Shown here: in pieces, positions 34,647 to 43,900 of the stretch
Position numbering within the stretch: the first letter of the stretch is position 1
How the letters are laid out: each line of letters begins with the position of its first letter
NCBI GenBank assembly: GCA_038123715.1
Contig: JAYPAN010000004.1
Span: 1-64,000 of the forward strand
Direction of reading: 5' to 3'
DNA: 64,000 nt
From: JAYPAN01 sp038123715
GTDB lineage: Bacteria > Pseudomonadota > Alphaproteobacteria > RS24
The notes under the pieces: generated by a model
Told to the model about the DNA's origin: nothing
Databases searched by the model: none
What the model saw: the letters and a program-made list of their open reading frames with translations, nothing else
Program-made: the position numbers and the translations under genes

Positions 34647-34662
34647 TGTTTCACGTGAAACA
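34647..34662. promoter_or_regulatory. parS site 2 (perfect), between mnmE and mnmG
   Basis: A second perfect TGTTTCACGTGAAACA lies in the 154-base mnmE-mnmG spacer, 2064 bases from site 1. Apart from this site and a CG-rich stretch, the spacer shows no other element. Confidence 0.97.
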
Positions 34663-34679
34663 TTGGCGTAATTTGCCCC

Positions 34680-36041
34680 CTATTTGCCGATACAAAAATC
34701 GGCAAACACAATATCAAGCAAGGCCTCGACATCCACCGCGCCGGTAATCCGACCAAGGCTCCGCATGGCCAGCCGCAAATCCTCGGCGGCCAGCTCCAGC
34801 CCGACACCGGACTCCGCCGCCGCCAAGGCACGGTCAATCTGTGCCAGCGCCTCCGCTAAGGCACTGTAATGGCGCTGGCGGGTCAAGACCGGCGCTTCCT
34901 GCGCGCCATAAAGCGCGGCGACATCTTTCTGCAATGCGGCCAGCAAAGCGTCAACACCGTCGCCCGTGGTCGCCGATATAGCAAAATCTGCCGCACCCAT
35001 CGCCGCTTCCAGCGCCTGCGCTGACCCGTCCGTAAGGTCAGTTTTATTCATCACCAAATAGCGCCTGCCTTCTGAAATGGGTGGAGAATCTGCCGGTGGC
35101 GCGCCGCTCTCGATATCAGGCGCGTGCAACCAGACCTGAATATCGGCCAGCTCGGCCTGTTGCAGCGCGCGGCGCACGCCCTCCCGTTCAATATCATCGC
35201 GCGCATCGCGCAATCCGGCCGTGTCCACCAGCGTCACCGGCACACCGGCCATCACCATCGCGACTTCCACCACATCGCGCGTCGTGCCGGCGCGCGCCGA
35301 TACAATCGCCGCCTCCCTTCCCGCTAAGTTATTGAGAAGGCTGGACTTTCCAGCGTTGGGCGCGCCCAAAAGCGCAATCCGCAGACCCTCGCGCAAGCGT
35401 AGCCCGCGCTTTTCATTCAATTGCGCCTGCATGGCGTCGCGCAAGTCAGGCAGGCTGGCCAGCGCGGCACGACCCAAGCCGCCGGGCAGTTCCTCATCGG
35501 CGAATTCCAAATCCGCTTCAAGATGCGCCAATGCGGTTTTCAGCCCGTCGCGCCAAGTTTCCAACATATCGCGCAAACCGCCACCAAGCTGCCCCAATGC
35601 CTGCAGCGCCTGCGCCCGACCCTCGGCATCAACCAAATCGGCAATCGCCTCTGCCGCCGTCAAATCCAGCTTGCCATTCATCACCGCGCGACGGGTGAAA
35701 TCACCTCCGGCGGCGGCGGCACAATCGGGCATATCGGCCAAGGCGGCCAGCACCGCCTCCACCGTCGCCGCCCCGCCATGCAAATGCACCTCAACCATAT
35801 CCTCACCGGTAAAACTGTGCGGCGCAACAAAGCGCAAAATCAGCGCCTCATCCATTAGCCGCCCCTGCCCATCGCGCAAACGTCGCAAGGACGCGATGCG
35901 CGGCGGCGGCAATGTCTCAAGCCCCATAGCGCGCAACACGCTGTCGCAAGCCGCGCCACTGAGACGCACAACCGCCAGCGCCGCCCGCCCCGGCGGGGTG
36001 GACAGGGCAAAAATCGTCTGCTCCTTATAGGTGCTGCTCAT
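34680..36041 (-). CDS. mnmE: tRNA modification GTPase MnmE (TrmE)
   Basis: 453 residues from the ATG at 36039-36041 (start MSSTYKEQTIFALSTPPGRAALAVVRLSG is typical; GAGGCG upstream). The GTPase motifs are GAPNAGKSSLLN (G1), AGTTRDVVE (G2), DTAGLRD (G3) and NKTD (G4). The C-terminus FCIGK supplies the folate/tRNA-active Cys. It works with MnmG. The open frame extends upstream to 36119 through 12-bp repeats, but that extension is not family-like. Confidence 0.96.
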   Translation of the reverse strand: MSSTYKEQTIFALSTPPGRAALAVVRLSGAACDSVLRAMGLETLPPPRIASLRRLRDGQGRLMDEALILRFVAPHSFTGEDMVEVHLHGGAATVEAVLAALADMPDCAAAAGGDFTRRAVMNGKLDLTAAEAIADLVDAEGRAQALQALGQLGGGLRDMLETWRDGLKTALAHLEADLEFADEELPGGLGRAALASLPDLRDAMQAQLNEKRGLRLREGLRIALLGAPNAGKSSLLNNLAGREAAIVSARAGTTRDVVEVAMVMAGVPVTLVDTAGLRDARDDIEREGVRRALQQAELADIQVWLHAPDIESGAPPADSPPISEGRRYLVMNKTDLTDGSAQALEAAMGAADFAISATTGDGVDALLAALQKDVAALYGAQEAPVLTRQRHYSALAEALAQIDRALAAAESGVGLELAAEDLRLAMRSLGRITGAVDVEALLDIVFADFCIGK

Positions 36042-36065
36042 GACTTCACGCCTCACATTACGCAT

Positions 36066-36101
36066 CACATGACACTTCATATGACACTTCACATGACACT
36101 T
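36066..36101. repeat. Three tandem 12-bp units upstream of mnmE
   Basis: CACATGACACTT, CATATGACACTT and CACATGACACTT follow one another without spacing, with one base different in the middle unit. They lie in the 116-base divergent region between mnmE and the DUF255 gene. Confidence 0.9.
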
Positions 36102-36157
36102 GGCCTGCCGCATATTCATTGCTGGCCTTGCGCCGATAAGCCGCTAAACTGCCTTTT

Positions 36158-38248
36158 ATGACAACTGATTTCAATCAAAACCGCCTCGCCACCGCCACCA
36201 GCCCCTATCTGCTGCAACATAAGGATAATCCGGTGCATTGGCAGCCTTGGGAGGCGGCCGTGTTTGACGAGGCGCGCCGCCGCGATGTGCCAATCCTGCT
36301 GTCGGTCGGCTATGCGGCCTGTCATTGGTGTCATGTCATGGCGCATGAAAGTTTCGAAGATGACGAGGTAGCCGCCGTCATGAACGCGCATTATGTCTGC
36401 GTCAAGCTTGACCGCGAGGAACGCCCCGATATTGACGAGATTTATATGACCGCCCTGTCCATGCTGGGCGAGCAAACCGGTTGGCCGTTGACGATTTTCA
36501 TGACACCGGACGGCAAACCGTTTTGGGGCGGCACTTATTTTCCCAAAATGCCGCAATATGGCCGACCCGGCTTTATTCAGGTTTTGCAGGAATTATCGCG
36601 GGTCTGGCACGACGACCGAAGCCGCATTGCCAATAATGCCCGCGCCCTGACCGAGGCGCTGACCGCCCGCGCCCGTGCCGACGCCAAAGGCAGCTTGCAC
36701 AGTGACTTACCGCCCCGCGCGGCGCGCTCCATTGCCGCCCATATGGACAGGCAGCGCGGCGGCATGAATGGCGCGCCAAAGTTTCCACAGCCGTTTTTCT
36801 ACCGGTTTTTGCGCCATCAGGCACAACGCGACCATGACACTTCCCTGCAAGAAGCCGTGCGCCTCACCGCCCGACAAATCTGTCTCGGCGGCATGAATGA
36901 CCATGTTGGTGGCGGCTTTGCCCGCTATTCGGTCGATGCCGATTGGCTGGTGCCGCATTTTGAAAAAATGCTCTATGACAATGCGCTGCTGATTGGCCTG
37001 CTGGTTGATATGGTGAAAGACGCCCACGCCGAAAGCGGTGCAAACAGCGCAGATGCGGCATTATTCAGCCACCATTTAACCGCCACGATTGACTGGCTGA
37101 CGCGCGATATGAGGCTTGAAAATGGCAGTTTCGCCGCCAGCCTTGACGCCGATACAGAAGGCGAAGAAGGTCTGTTTTATGTCTGGCAAAAACCGGAAGT
37201 CGAGGCCTTGCTGGGGGCGGAAGCAGCCAATTTCTGCGACGCTTATGACATTACCGAAGCCGGCAATTTTGAAGGCCGCAACATTCCCAACCGCCTCAAA
37301 ATACCGGAAATCCAGCCAGATGAAAATGCGCTTAAAGCCAATCTGGCCGTCTTGCGCGCCGCCCGTGACAACCGCACCCGCCCCGGCCGCGACGATAAAT
37401 GTTTGGCTGACTGGAACGCCATGATGATTGTCGCCCTGAGCGAAGCGGCGCTGTGTTTCCGCAATCTCGAATGGCTGGCTTTGGCCGAACGCGCCTTTGC
37501 CGCCTGCCTGGACAGTTTGGCGACAAAAGATGGCCGCCTGATGCACAGCGCCCGCAATGGCAATTGCCTCGACATATCGCTGGCTGATGATTACGCACAT
37601 ATGGCGCTGGCCGCCTGCGCCCTGTTTCAGACCACTGGCGACAGCGCCTATCTCGCCTATGCGAAAAACTGGGTGGCGCGGCTGAACGCTGATTATCTCG
37701 ACCCGGAACGCGGCGGCTATTGCGCTTGCGCCGCCGGGCAGGCAGATGTTCTGGTGCGAAACCGGCCAAGCACGGATAATGCGACCATATCGGCCAATGC
37801 GGCGACGCTGGAGGCCTTGGCGCGGCTCTGGCACTTGACAGGCGACGCTGATTATCACACCGCCGCCACGGCCCTGCGAGAGGCGCTGGGCGGCCTTTTG
37901 CCAAGCAATTATGTGTCCATGACCGGTTTTCTCAATGCCGCCCTGTTGCATGATTATGGCGTATTGCTGGTTCTGGTCGCGCCTGACACTGCTGCCCCGC
38001 CCCTGTCCGACACGGCGATGGCGCCTTTGTTGGATATTGCCGGCACGCACCGTCTGGCCGGTCTTGTTACGCTGGTCACACCGGATACGGCCGCGCTGTC
38101 ACCAACCCATCCGGCATTCGGCAAAACCGCCATTGACGGCAGGCCAACCGCCTATATTTGCGCCAATCAAAGCTGCCAGCCACCAATCACCGACCCTTCC
38201 GATTTGCGCGCGGCACTTGACGCCCTCATATCGGGCGGTCACAATTAG
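36158..38248 (+). CDS. DUF255/YyaL-type thioredoxin-like and glycosidase-like two-domain protein
   Basis: 696 residues. The start MTTDFNQNRLATATSPYLLQHKDNPVHWQPW and the redox pair Cys55/Cys58 in AACHWCHVMAHESFED mark the N-terminal thioredoxin-fold domain. The remainder is an (alpha/alpha)6-type domain (KFPQPFFYRFLRH, VPHFEKMLYDNALL, DDKCLADWNAMMI). Homologous to YyaL and mammalian SPATA20, whose function is unknown. Full length. Confidence 0.92.
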   Translation: MTTDFNQNRLATATSPYLLQHKDNPVHWQPWEAAVFDEARRRDVPILLSVGYAACHWCHVMAHESFEDDEVAAVMNAHYVCVKLDREERPDIDEIYMTALSMLGEQTGWPLTIFMTPDGKPFWGGTYFPKMPQYGRPGFIQVLQELSRVWHDDRSRIANNARALTEALTARARADAKGSLHSDLPPRAARSIAAHMDRQRGGMNGAPKFPQPFFYRFLRHQAQRDHDTSLQEAVRLTARQICLGGMNDHVGGGFARYSVDADWLVPHFEKMLYDNALLIGLLVDMVKDAHAESGANSADAALFSHHLTATIDWLTRDMRLENGSFAASLDADTEGEEGLFYVWQKPEVEALLGAEAANFCDAYDITEAGNFEGRNIPNRLKIPEIQPDENALKANLAVLRAARDNRTRPGRDDKCLADWNAMMIVALSEAALCFRNLEWLALAERAFAACLDSLATKDGRLMHSARNGNCLDISLADDYAHMALAACALFQTTGDSAYLAYAKNWVARLNADYLDPERGGYCACAAGQADVLVRNRPSTDNATISANAATLEALARLWHLTGDADYHTAATALREALGGLLPSNYVSMTGFLNAALLHDYGVLLVLVAPDTAAPPLSDTAMAPLLDIAGTHRLAGLVTLVTPDTAALSPTHPAFGKTAIDGRPTAYICANQSCQPPITDPSDLRAALDALISGGHN

Positions 38249-38275
38249 CCGAGTTTGATGATTGGGGGGGGAGAG

Positions 38276-38992
38276 ATGACACAATCAGAAGCGATACAAT
38301 CCGAAACCATTTCCATTGCCGCCGAAGGGGGGCATTTTGACGCTTATTTAGCGCGCCCGTCAGCCCCGCGCGGCGGCGCGGTCATTGTGATACAGGAAAT
38401 TTTCGGCGTGAACGAAAATATCAAGCAAGTCGCCAATTGGCTGGCCAGACAGGGCTATCTGGCCGTCGCGCCCGACCTGTTCTGGCGCATTGAACCCAAT
38501 GTCGCGCTGACCGACCAGTCTGAGGAAGAATGGCAAAAAGCCTTTGCGCTGATGAACGCTTTTGACGGCGATCAGGGCGTCAAGGATATTCAAGCGGCGA
38601 TTGACCATGCCCGCACGCTTGACGGGGGCAATGGCAAAGTCGGCACGCTCGGCTTTTGTCTGGGCGGGCGCATGGCTTATTTGGCAGCCACGCGCAGCTC
38701 GGCAGATGCCAGCATTGGCTATTATGGCGTCGGAATACAAGATATTCTCGACGAGGCGGCCAATATCACCAAACCGCTTATCCTGCATATTGCCTGTGAA
38801 GATGATTTCGTGCCAGCCGAGGCGCAAGCGGCCTTACATGCCGGGCTTGATGACAATCCGCAGGTCACTTTGTTTGACTATGCCGGCCAAGACCATGCTT
38901 TCACCCGTGAGGGCGGCATGCATTACAACGCCGAGGCGACAGCGCTGGCGCATCAGCGCAGCCTTGATTTGCTGGCGACCGCTTTATCTTAA
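38276..38992 (+). CDS. Dienelactone hydrolase family protein
   Basis: 238 residues from the ATG at 38276, preceded by a G-run and GAGAG. Alpha/beta hydrolase with the family triad: Cys in GFCLGGRMA, Asp in CEDDFVPAE, His in GQDHAFTREGG. The Glu of QEIFGVNENI is also conserved. It hydrolyses dienelactones or related esters; the in vivo substrate is unknown. It lies 27 bases after the DUF255 gene and converges with rho. Confidence 0.9.
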   Translation: MTQSEAIQSETISIAAEGGHFDAYLARPSAPRGGAVIVIQEIFGVNENIKQVANWLARQGYLAVAPDLFWRIEPNVALTDQSEEEWQKAFALMNAFDGDQGVKDIQAAIDHARTLDGGNGKVGTLGFCLGGRMAYLAATRSSADASIGYYGVGIQDILDEAANITKPLILHIACEDDFVPAEAQAALHAGLDDNPQVTLFDYAGQDHAFTREGGMHYNAEATALAHQRSLDLLATALS

Positions 38993-39022
38993 AGCTTAAT
39001 AGCTTAATGGCTTTAAAGCGGG

Positions 39023-40288
39023 TCAGGTATTCATCGAGTCGAAAAACTCGTCATTGTTTTTCGTCGCTTTGAGCTTGTCGAGCAGGAACTCAATCGCATC
39101 GACCGACCCCATCGGGTTCAAAATCCGGCGCAACACATAGATTTTCGACAGGGTTTCCTTGTCGGTCAGCAATTCTTCCTTGCGCGTGCCGGATTTCATA
39201 ATGTCAATGGCCGGGAAAACGCGCTTGTCAGCAACTTTCCGGTCAAGCACCACTTCGGAATTGCCGGTGCCTTTGAATTCCTCAAAAATCACTTCATCCA
39301 TGCGCGAGCCGGTCTCGATAAGCGCGGTGGAAATAATGGTCAGCGAGCCGCCTTCCTCAATGTTACGCGCCGCGCCGAAAAACCGCTTCGGGCGTTGCAG
39401 CGCATTGGCATCCACACCACCGGTCAGCACTTTGCCGGAGCTTGGCACAACAGTGTTATAGGCACGACCCAGCCTTGTGATACTGTCGAGCAAAATCACC
39501 ACATCGCGGCCATGCTCAACCAATCTTTTAGCTTTTTCGATAACCATTTCAGCAACTTGCACATGGCGCGTCGCCGGTTCGTCAAAGGTTGACGAGACCA
39601 CTTCACCGCGCACCGAGCGTTGCATATCGGTCACTTCTTCGGGGCGCTCATCAATCAGCAGCACAATCAGATAACATTCAGGGTGATTATTGGCGATGGA
39701 TTTGGCGATATTTTGCAAGAGAACCGTTTTACCGGTGCGGGGCGGCGCGACAATCAGCGCGCGCTGACCCTTACCAAAGGGCGCCACAATATCAATCACC
39801 CGCGACGACAAATCCTTGACCGTCGGGTCGGCATTCTCCATTGACAATGAACTGTCAGGGTAAAGCGGGGTCAGATTGTCAAAATGAACTTTCTGGCGTG
39901 CCTTGTCAGGGTCTTCAAAGTTAATTTTATTGACTTTCAGCAAGGCGAAATAACGCTCGCCATCCTTCGGGCTGCGAATTTCGCCCTCCACCGTATCGCC
40001 GGAGCGCAAGGCAAAGCGTCGAATTTGCGACGGGCTGACATAAATATCATCCGGCCCCGGCAGATAATTGGCATCCGGCGAGCGCAAAAACCCGAACCCG
40101 TCCTGCAATACTTCGACAACACCCTCGCCGATAATATTGACATTATCCTCGGCCAGTTTTTTCAAAATTGAAAACAACATATCCTGTTTCAGCATGGCCG
40201 AGGCGTTTTCAATCTCATGCTCTTCGGCAAAGGCCAAAAGCTCGGTCGGAGATTTCGACTTTAATTCTTCAAGTTTTATTTGATCCAT
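39023..40288 (-). CDS. rho: Transcription termination factor Rho
   Basis: 421 residues, full length. RNA-binding cold-shock-like domain (GVVEVLQDGFGFLRSPDANY), Walker A at 181-189 (APPRTGKTV), Q-loop region and R-loop segments (SSGKVLTGGVDANALQRPKRFFGAARN). Hexameric helicase ending many transcripts. A strong promoter sits about 90 bases upstream at 40378-40406. Confidence 0.98.
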   Translation of the reverse strand: MDQIKLEELKSKSPTELLAFAEEHEIENASAMLKQDMLFSILKKLAEDNVNIIGEGVVEVLQDGFGFLRSPDANYLPGPDDIYVSPSQIRRFALRSGDTVEGEIRSPKDGERYFALLKVNKINFEDPDKARQKVHFDNLTPLYPDSSLSMENADPTVKDLSSRVIDIVAPFGKGQRALIVAPPRTGKTVLLQNIAKSIANNHPECYLIVLLIDERPEEVTDMQRSVRGEVVSSTFDEPATRHVQVAEMVIEKAKRLVEHGRDVVILLDSITRLGRAYNTVVPSSGKVLTGGVDANALQRPKRFFGAARNIEEGGSLTIISTALIETGSRMDEVIFEEFKGTGNSEVVLDRKVADKRVFPAIDIMKSGTRKEELLTDKETLSKIYVLRRILNPMGSVDAIEFLLDKLKATKNNDEFFDSMNT

Positions 40289-40377
40289 AATGACCTGCTA
40301 CATGAAAACAGCCAGTGCGTGAGTATTGTCAACACATACAAACGGACAAAGGCACGGGCTTTGTGGAGAAGGATTTC

Positions 40378-40406
40378 ATTATAGCCCGACTTGTCGCGCT
40401 TCACAA
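40378..40406 (-). promoter_or_regulatory. Sigma-70 promoter of rho
   Basis: On the minus strand TTGTGA, 17 bases, TATAAT: a consensus -10 with good spacing, giving a leader of roughly 80 bases before the rho ATG. Confidence 0.75.
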
Positions 40407-40435
40407 GCACGCTTTCATACCTTAAGAAACCGGCG

Positions 40436-40885
40436 TCAAAACGGCCGGACAATCACCATGATGACGATAATCACCGTCAAAACCGGCGGTATCTCATTGA
40501 TAAGGCGGAAAAACCGGCTGCTGCGCGGCGGCACACCGGAAACAAACTTCTTACGCATGGCAGCCAAAAAGCCGTGATAGGCTGACATAAATATCACAGC
40601 CCCCAGCTTGATATGCATCCAAATACCGGCATTGGCCCAAAAGCCGTCGCGCACCAACAGCAAAATGCCGAAAAGCCATGCCGCCATCATGGCCGGGTTC
40701 ATGATGATACGCAGCAATTTCGCTTCCATTGTCTCAAATACTTCATGCGGCTGGCCGGTTTCCATCGCCTCAGCATGATAAACAAACAAGCGCGGCAGAT
40801 AATACATGCCAGCCATCCAGAACATGACGGCAATCAGATGAAACGCCAATATCCACGGATAAAACTGAACCAGAAAATCACTCAT
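40436..40885 (-). CDS. hemJ: Protoporphyrinogen IX oxidase HemJ
   Basis: 149 residues from the ATG at 40883-40885. Four membrane helices. The motif FHLIAVMFWMAGMYYLPRLFVYH contains the conserved His and the family signature; a KxxxR-like segment near AMRKKF ends the third helix. It replaces HemG/HemY for the penultimate step of haem synthesis. It lies 16 bases after hemE, in one unit with it. Confidence 0.93.
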   Translation of the reverse strand: MSDFLVQFYPWILAFHLIAVMFWMAGMYYLPRLFVYHAEAMETGQPHEVFETMEAKLLRIIMNPAMMAAWLFGILLLVRDGFWANAGIWMHIKLGAVIFMSAYHGFLAAMRKKFVSGVPPRSSRFFRLINEIPPVLTVIIVIMVIVRPF

Positions 40886-40901
40886 GACGCGCCCTTTTGC
40901 C

Positions 40902-41933
40902 CTAAACCGCGCGCACAGCGGCAATCAATTCGCCAATATGTGCGGGCGGGGTTTGAGGCACAATGCCATGCCCAAGATTGAAAATAAACGGACGACCGGC
41001 AAAATCAGCCTTTATGGCAGCGATTTCCTTTAGCATTGCCGCCCCGCCAGCGACCAGTATTTGCGGGTCAAGATTGCCCTGCACCACCAATTCCGGTGGC
41101 AATGTGTCAGCCAGCTTGCGCCGGTCGCAGTCCGCGCCGAGGCTCAACCCGTCGCAACCGGTTTCATTGGCATATGCCGTCAAATCATAGCTGGTGGCGC
41201 GCGGGAAAGCGATAATTGGCACATTGGGCGCATAGGCTTTCAGACCGGCGATAATGCGCGCCACTGGCGCGACACACCAACGCTCAAAATCCGCGCCATG
41301 CAGCGATGACGCCCAGCTTTCAAAAAGCTGTATCACTTCCGCACCGGCATCAATTTGCGCGGCCAGATAATCAATACTTGCCACAACCAGCATGTCGATA
41401 ATCTCTTGAAACGCTTGCCGGTCTTGCTCAGCCAAAGCGCGCGCCGACGCTTGGTCGGGCGTGCCGCGCCCGGCCACCATATAGCTGGCGACCGTCCAAG
41501 GCGCGCCGGCAAAGCCTATTCGCGTAACTTCCGGTGGCAGGCTAACCGACAAGCGTTTCAGCGTCTCGAAAACCGGCGCCAAATGGTTAGCCAGCCCGTC
41601 CAGTGTTAGGCTGTCCGCATTGACAATCGGTGTCAGACGGGGCCCTTCGCCGGTTTCAAACCAGAGTTTTTGCCCCATTGCCTGCGGCAGGAGCAAAATA
41701 TCAGCAAATAAAATCGCCGCATCAAAGCCATAGCGCCGAATGGGTTGCAGCGTCACTTCCTCGGCCAATTCCGGCGTATAACATAAATCAAGAAACCCGC
41801 CTGCCTGTTCGCGGGTTTTACGATATTCCGGCAGATAGCGCCCGGCCTGCCGCATCAACCAAACCGGCGGCACACTCTGGGCTTGGCGCGATTCAAACAG
41901 GGTTAAAAGTTTTTTGTCTGTTGCTTTTGTCAT
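40902..41933 (-). CDS. hemE: Uroporphyrinogen decarboxylase
   Basis: 343 residues. PVWLMRQAGRYLPEYRKTR and GFDAAILFADILLLPQAMG are family signatures; the Asp in the latter is catalytic. FNLGHGIVPQTPP closes the barrel. It converts uroporphyrinogen III to coproporphyrinogen III. In Caulobacter and relatives it borders the replication origin, and it does so here. Confidence 0.96.
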   Translation of the reverse strand: MTKATDKKLLTLFESRQAQSVPPVWLMRQAGRYLPEYRKTREQAGGFLDLCYTPELAEEVTLQPIRRYGFDAAILFADILLLPQAMGQKLWFETGEGPRLTPIVNADSLTLDGLANHLAPVFETLKRLSVSLPPEVTRIGFAGAPWTVASYMVAGRGTPDQASARALAEQDRQAFQEIIDMLVVASIDYLAAQIDAGAEVIQLFESWASSLHGADFERWCVAPVARIIAGLKAYAPNVPIIAFPRATSYDLTAYANETGCDGLSLGADCDRRKLADTLPPELVVQGNLDPQILVAGGAAMLKEIAAIKADFAGRPFIFNLGHGIVPQTPPAHIGELIAAVRAV

Positions 41934-42394
41934 ATGCCGGTCATTTGGTTTGCAGGATTATCCTCACTGACATCGTTCTATTTATTAATAATATAAAAAG
42001 ATAGTAGTTGTTATTGTGTCGCGCTTTGGCTGGGGATTATTTGTTTTGCCCCAAATCATCCCCAAAACAGAATAATAGTTTGGTAATGCCAGCGCCGCCA
42101 ACTTATGCCCAAAGTTTCAACATGGTGGAAAAACGGGCGCATGTTGCACTATTTCCCTATCTTTTGTTGGTAGCATTGCGCCTGTGCAAAATGTTAATAT
42201 TGGGAATAAATCGCACGCGTCATATCGTTCCGTCTTATCCCCTATTTCCACAGACCGGTGTTTCAGGGTTAATAAATCGCGCAAAACCGGCAGAGTAAAA
42301 TTGTATGCTTGTGCATGAATTTTCTTCCGCCACGGCAAAAGCTGACTTATCCTCTCTATTCACATAATCCCCAGCCAATGGATGCAATCGGCGC
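41934..42394. other. Candidate chromosomal replication origin (oriC)
   Basis: This 461-base gene-free region lies between hemE and the DUF299 gene, exactly the Caulobacter origin position. It has an AT-rich tract (about 41974-42013), a DnaA-box-like TTATCCTCA at 41958-41966 (8 of 9 to TTATCCACA), and weaker boxes TTATCCCCT (42235-42243), TTATCCTCT (42347-42355), TCATCCCCA (42056-42064) and TAATCCCCA (42365-42373, and on the minus strand at 42031-42039). The 12-mer GGCTGGGGATTA at 42028-42039 is repeated inverted at 42365-42376. Genes on both sides point away from it. No perfect CtrA site (TTAA-N7-TTAA) was seen. Confidence 0.7.
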
Positions 42395-43231
42395 GTGAGC
42401 AAAAGATATTTCCACCTTCATCTGATATCGGACAGCACTGGCGAAACCATTGCCGCCGTGGCGCGCGCCGTATGCGCGCAATTTACCGGCACTCAAAGCA
42501 TTGAACATGCCTATGGTTTGGTGCGCGGGCGCAAGGCTCTTTTGCGGGCGCTGGAAGCGATTGAAGAAAATCCGGGGCCGGTTATGTATTCAATCCTCGA
42601 TGCTGATTTGCGCGAGGAATTGCAACGCAAATGCGCGCTCATCAACATACCCTGCATGGCCGTGCTGGAGCCGTTTGTGGCAACGATGAGTGCTTATCTG
42701 AATGTTGAGGTCAGCGGCAAGCCGGGCAGCCAGCACACTTTGGACACAGATTATTTCCAGCGTATTGCGGCGCTTAATTACACGATTCAGCATGATGACG
42801 GGCAGAGCCAGAATGATTTGAATGAGGCGGATGTCATTCTTACCGGTGTTAGCCGAACCTCAAAAACGCCGACCTGCATGTATCTGGCAAATCGCGGGCT
42901 TAAAGCGGCCAATGTGCCGCTTGTGCCGGGTATTGACCCGCCGGAGGAATTGCTGACCGCAACAAGGCCATTGATTGTTGGCCTGACGACAAGTCCGGAG
43001 CGCCTGTTGCAAATCCGCAAAAATCGGCTTTTGTCGCTGAACGAAGATAATGACACGGAATATATTGACCCGGAGCAGATAAAAAGCGAGACAACCGAAG
43101 CACGCCGCCTGTTCGCCCGACAAAAATGGCCGATTATTGATGTCACGCGCCGGTCGATTGAGGAAACCGCCAGCGCGATTTTGAACCTTTATCAGGCGCA
43201 TGATCCGGACAAGCCGAATGATGCCATATAG
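42395..43231 (+). CDS. ppsR: PEP synthase regulatory protein (DUF299 kinase/pyrophosphorylase)
   Basis: 278 residues with a GTG start; no clear ribosome site. FHLHLISDSTGETIAAVARA is the family N-terminus, and the P-loop-like ILTGVSRTSKTPTCMYLANRG is the nucleotide-binding site. It phosphorylates and reactivates PEP synthase or pyruvate phosphate dikinase depending on ADP and phosphate. First gene on the right arm from the proposed origin. Confidence 0.93.
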   Translation: MSKRYFHLHLISDSTGETIAAVARAVCAQFTGTQSIEHAYGLVRGRKALLRALEAIEENPGPVMYSILDADLREELQRKCALINIPCMAVLEPFVATMSAYLNVEVSGKPGSQHTLDTDYFQRIAALNYTIQHDDGQSQNDLNEADVILTGVSRTSKTPTCMYLANRGLKAANVPLVPGIDPPEELLTATRPLIVGLTTSPERLLQIRKNRLLSLNEDNDTEYIDPEQIKSETTEARRLFARQKWPIIDVTRRSIEETASAILNLYQAHDPDKPNDAI

Positions 43232-43264
43232 AATTATGACCGAACAGCCTGCAAAGGACGGGGA

Positions 43265-43900
43265 ATGGCACGGCAAATAACCGATATGTCGCAAAAGCTG
43301 GTTTTGGCGTCGGGCAGCGCGGTGCGCGCCTCGCTTCTGCGTGGAGCCGGTTTGGCTTTCGAGATTACTGTATCCGGCGTTGATGAATCAGCGATTAAAG
43401 CAGCCTATCAAGAACACAAACCCGATAGCGGCACTTATGACGGCTTGGCGCTGACGCTGGCCGAGGCCAAGGCGCAAGCTGTGGTCGCAAATGTTGATGC
43501 GGCGGCGCTGGTGATAGGGGCTGACCAGCTTCTTGTGCTGGATGACAAAGTTTTCGACAAGCCGCGCGACCGCGACGAGGCCAAGCATAATCTGATGTTG
43601 TTTCAAGGGCGCAGCCATTGTCTTGTTGGCGGTGTGGTTCTGGTTCAGAGCGGGCAAACCCTGTGGCAGCATTGTGAAACTGTGACATTGAAAATGCGCG
43701 CGCTATCGGAGGCGTTTATTGATGCCTATTTGGACGCGGCTGGCGATGAGGTTTTGAAATCGGTCGGCGCTTATCAGCTAGAGGGGCTGGGCGCGCATTT
43801 ATTTGAAGCGATTGAGGGCGATTATTTCTCAATCCTTGGTTTGCCGCTTTTGCCGCTTATGGCGGCTTTGCGCGCGCATGGCGGGCTGCACCATGTCTGA
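43265..43900 (+). CDS. maf: Maf-like nucleotide pyrophosphatase
   Basis: 211 residues. LVLASGSAVRASLLRGAG and VIGADQLLVLDDKVFDKPRD are the Maf signatures, and GAYQLEGLGAHLFEAIEGDYFSILGLPLLPL the C-terminal one. It removes non-canonical nucleoside triphosphates. ATG at 43265 has AAGGACGGGGA upstream; an internal Met at 43286 is an alternative. It overlaps aroE by 8 bases. Confidence 0.93.
   Translation: MARQITDMSQKLVLASGSAVRASLLRGAGLAFEITVSGVDESAIKAAYQEHKPDSGTYDGLALTLAEAKAQAVVANVDAAALVIGADQLLVLDDKVFDKPRDRDEAKHNLMLFQGRSHCLVGGVVLVQSGQTLWQHCETVTLKMRALSEAFIDAYLDAAGDEVLKSVGAYQLEGLGAHLFEAIEGDYFSILGLPLLPLMAALRAHGGLHHV

Noticed and set aside
33731..34747. Long plus-strand frame opposite mnmG
   Set aside because: Antisense shadow of mnmG with Arg/Cys-rich low-quality sequence.
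34598..34837. Small minus-strand gene over parS site 2
   Set aside because: Overlaps the end of mnmE and simply translates the parS palindrome.
36066..36101. CRISPR-like repeat
   Set aside because: The units are 12 bases and directly adjacent without spacers, and no cas genes are present.
37076..38050. Long minus-strand frame opposite the DUF255 gene
   Set aside because: Antisense shadow; no start site or family support.
38989..39016. Terminator between the dienelactone hydrolase gene and rho
   Set aside because: Only a 7-bp AT-rich stem with a 14-base loop and no T-run. Too weak to call.
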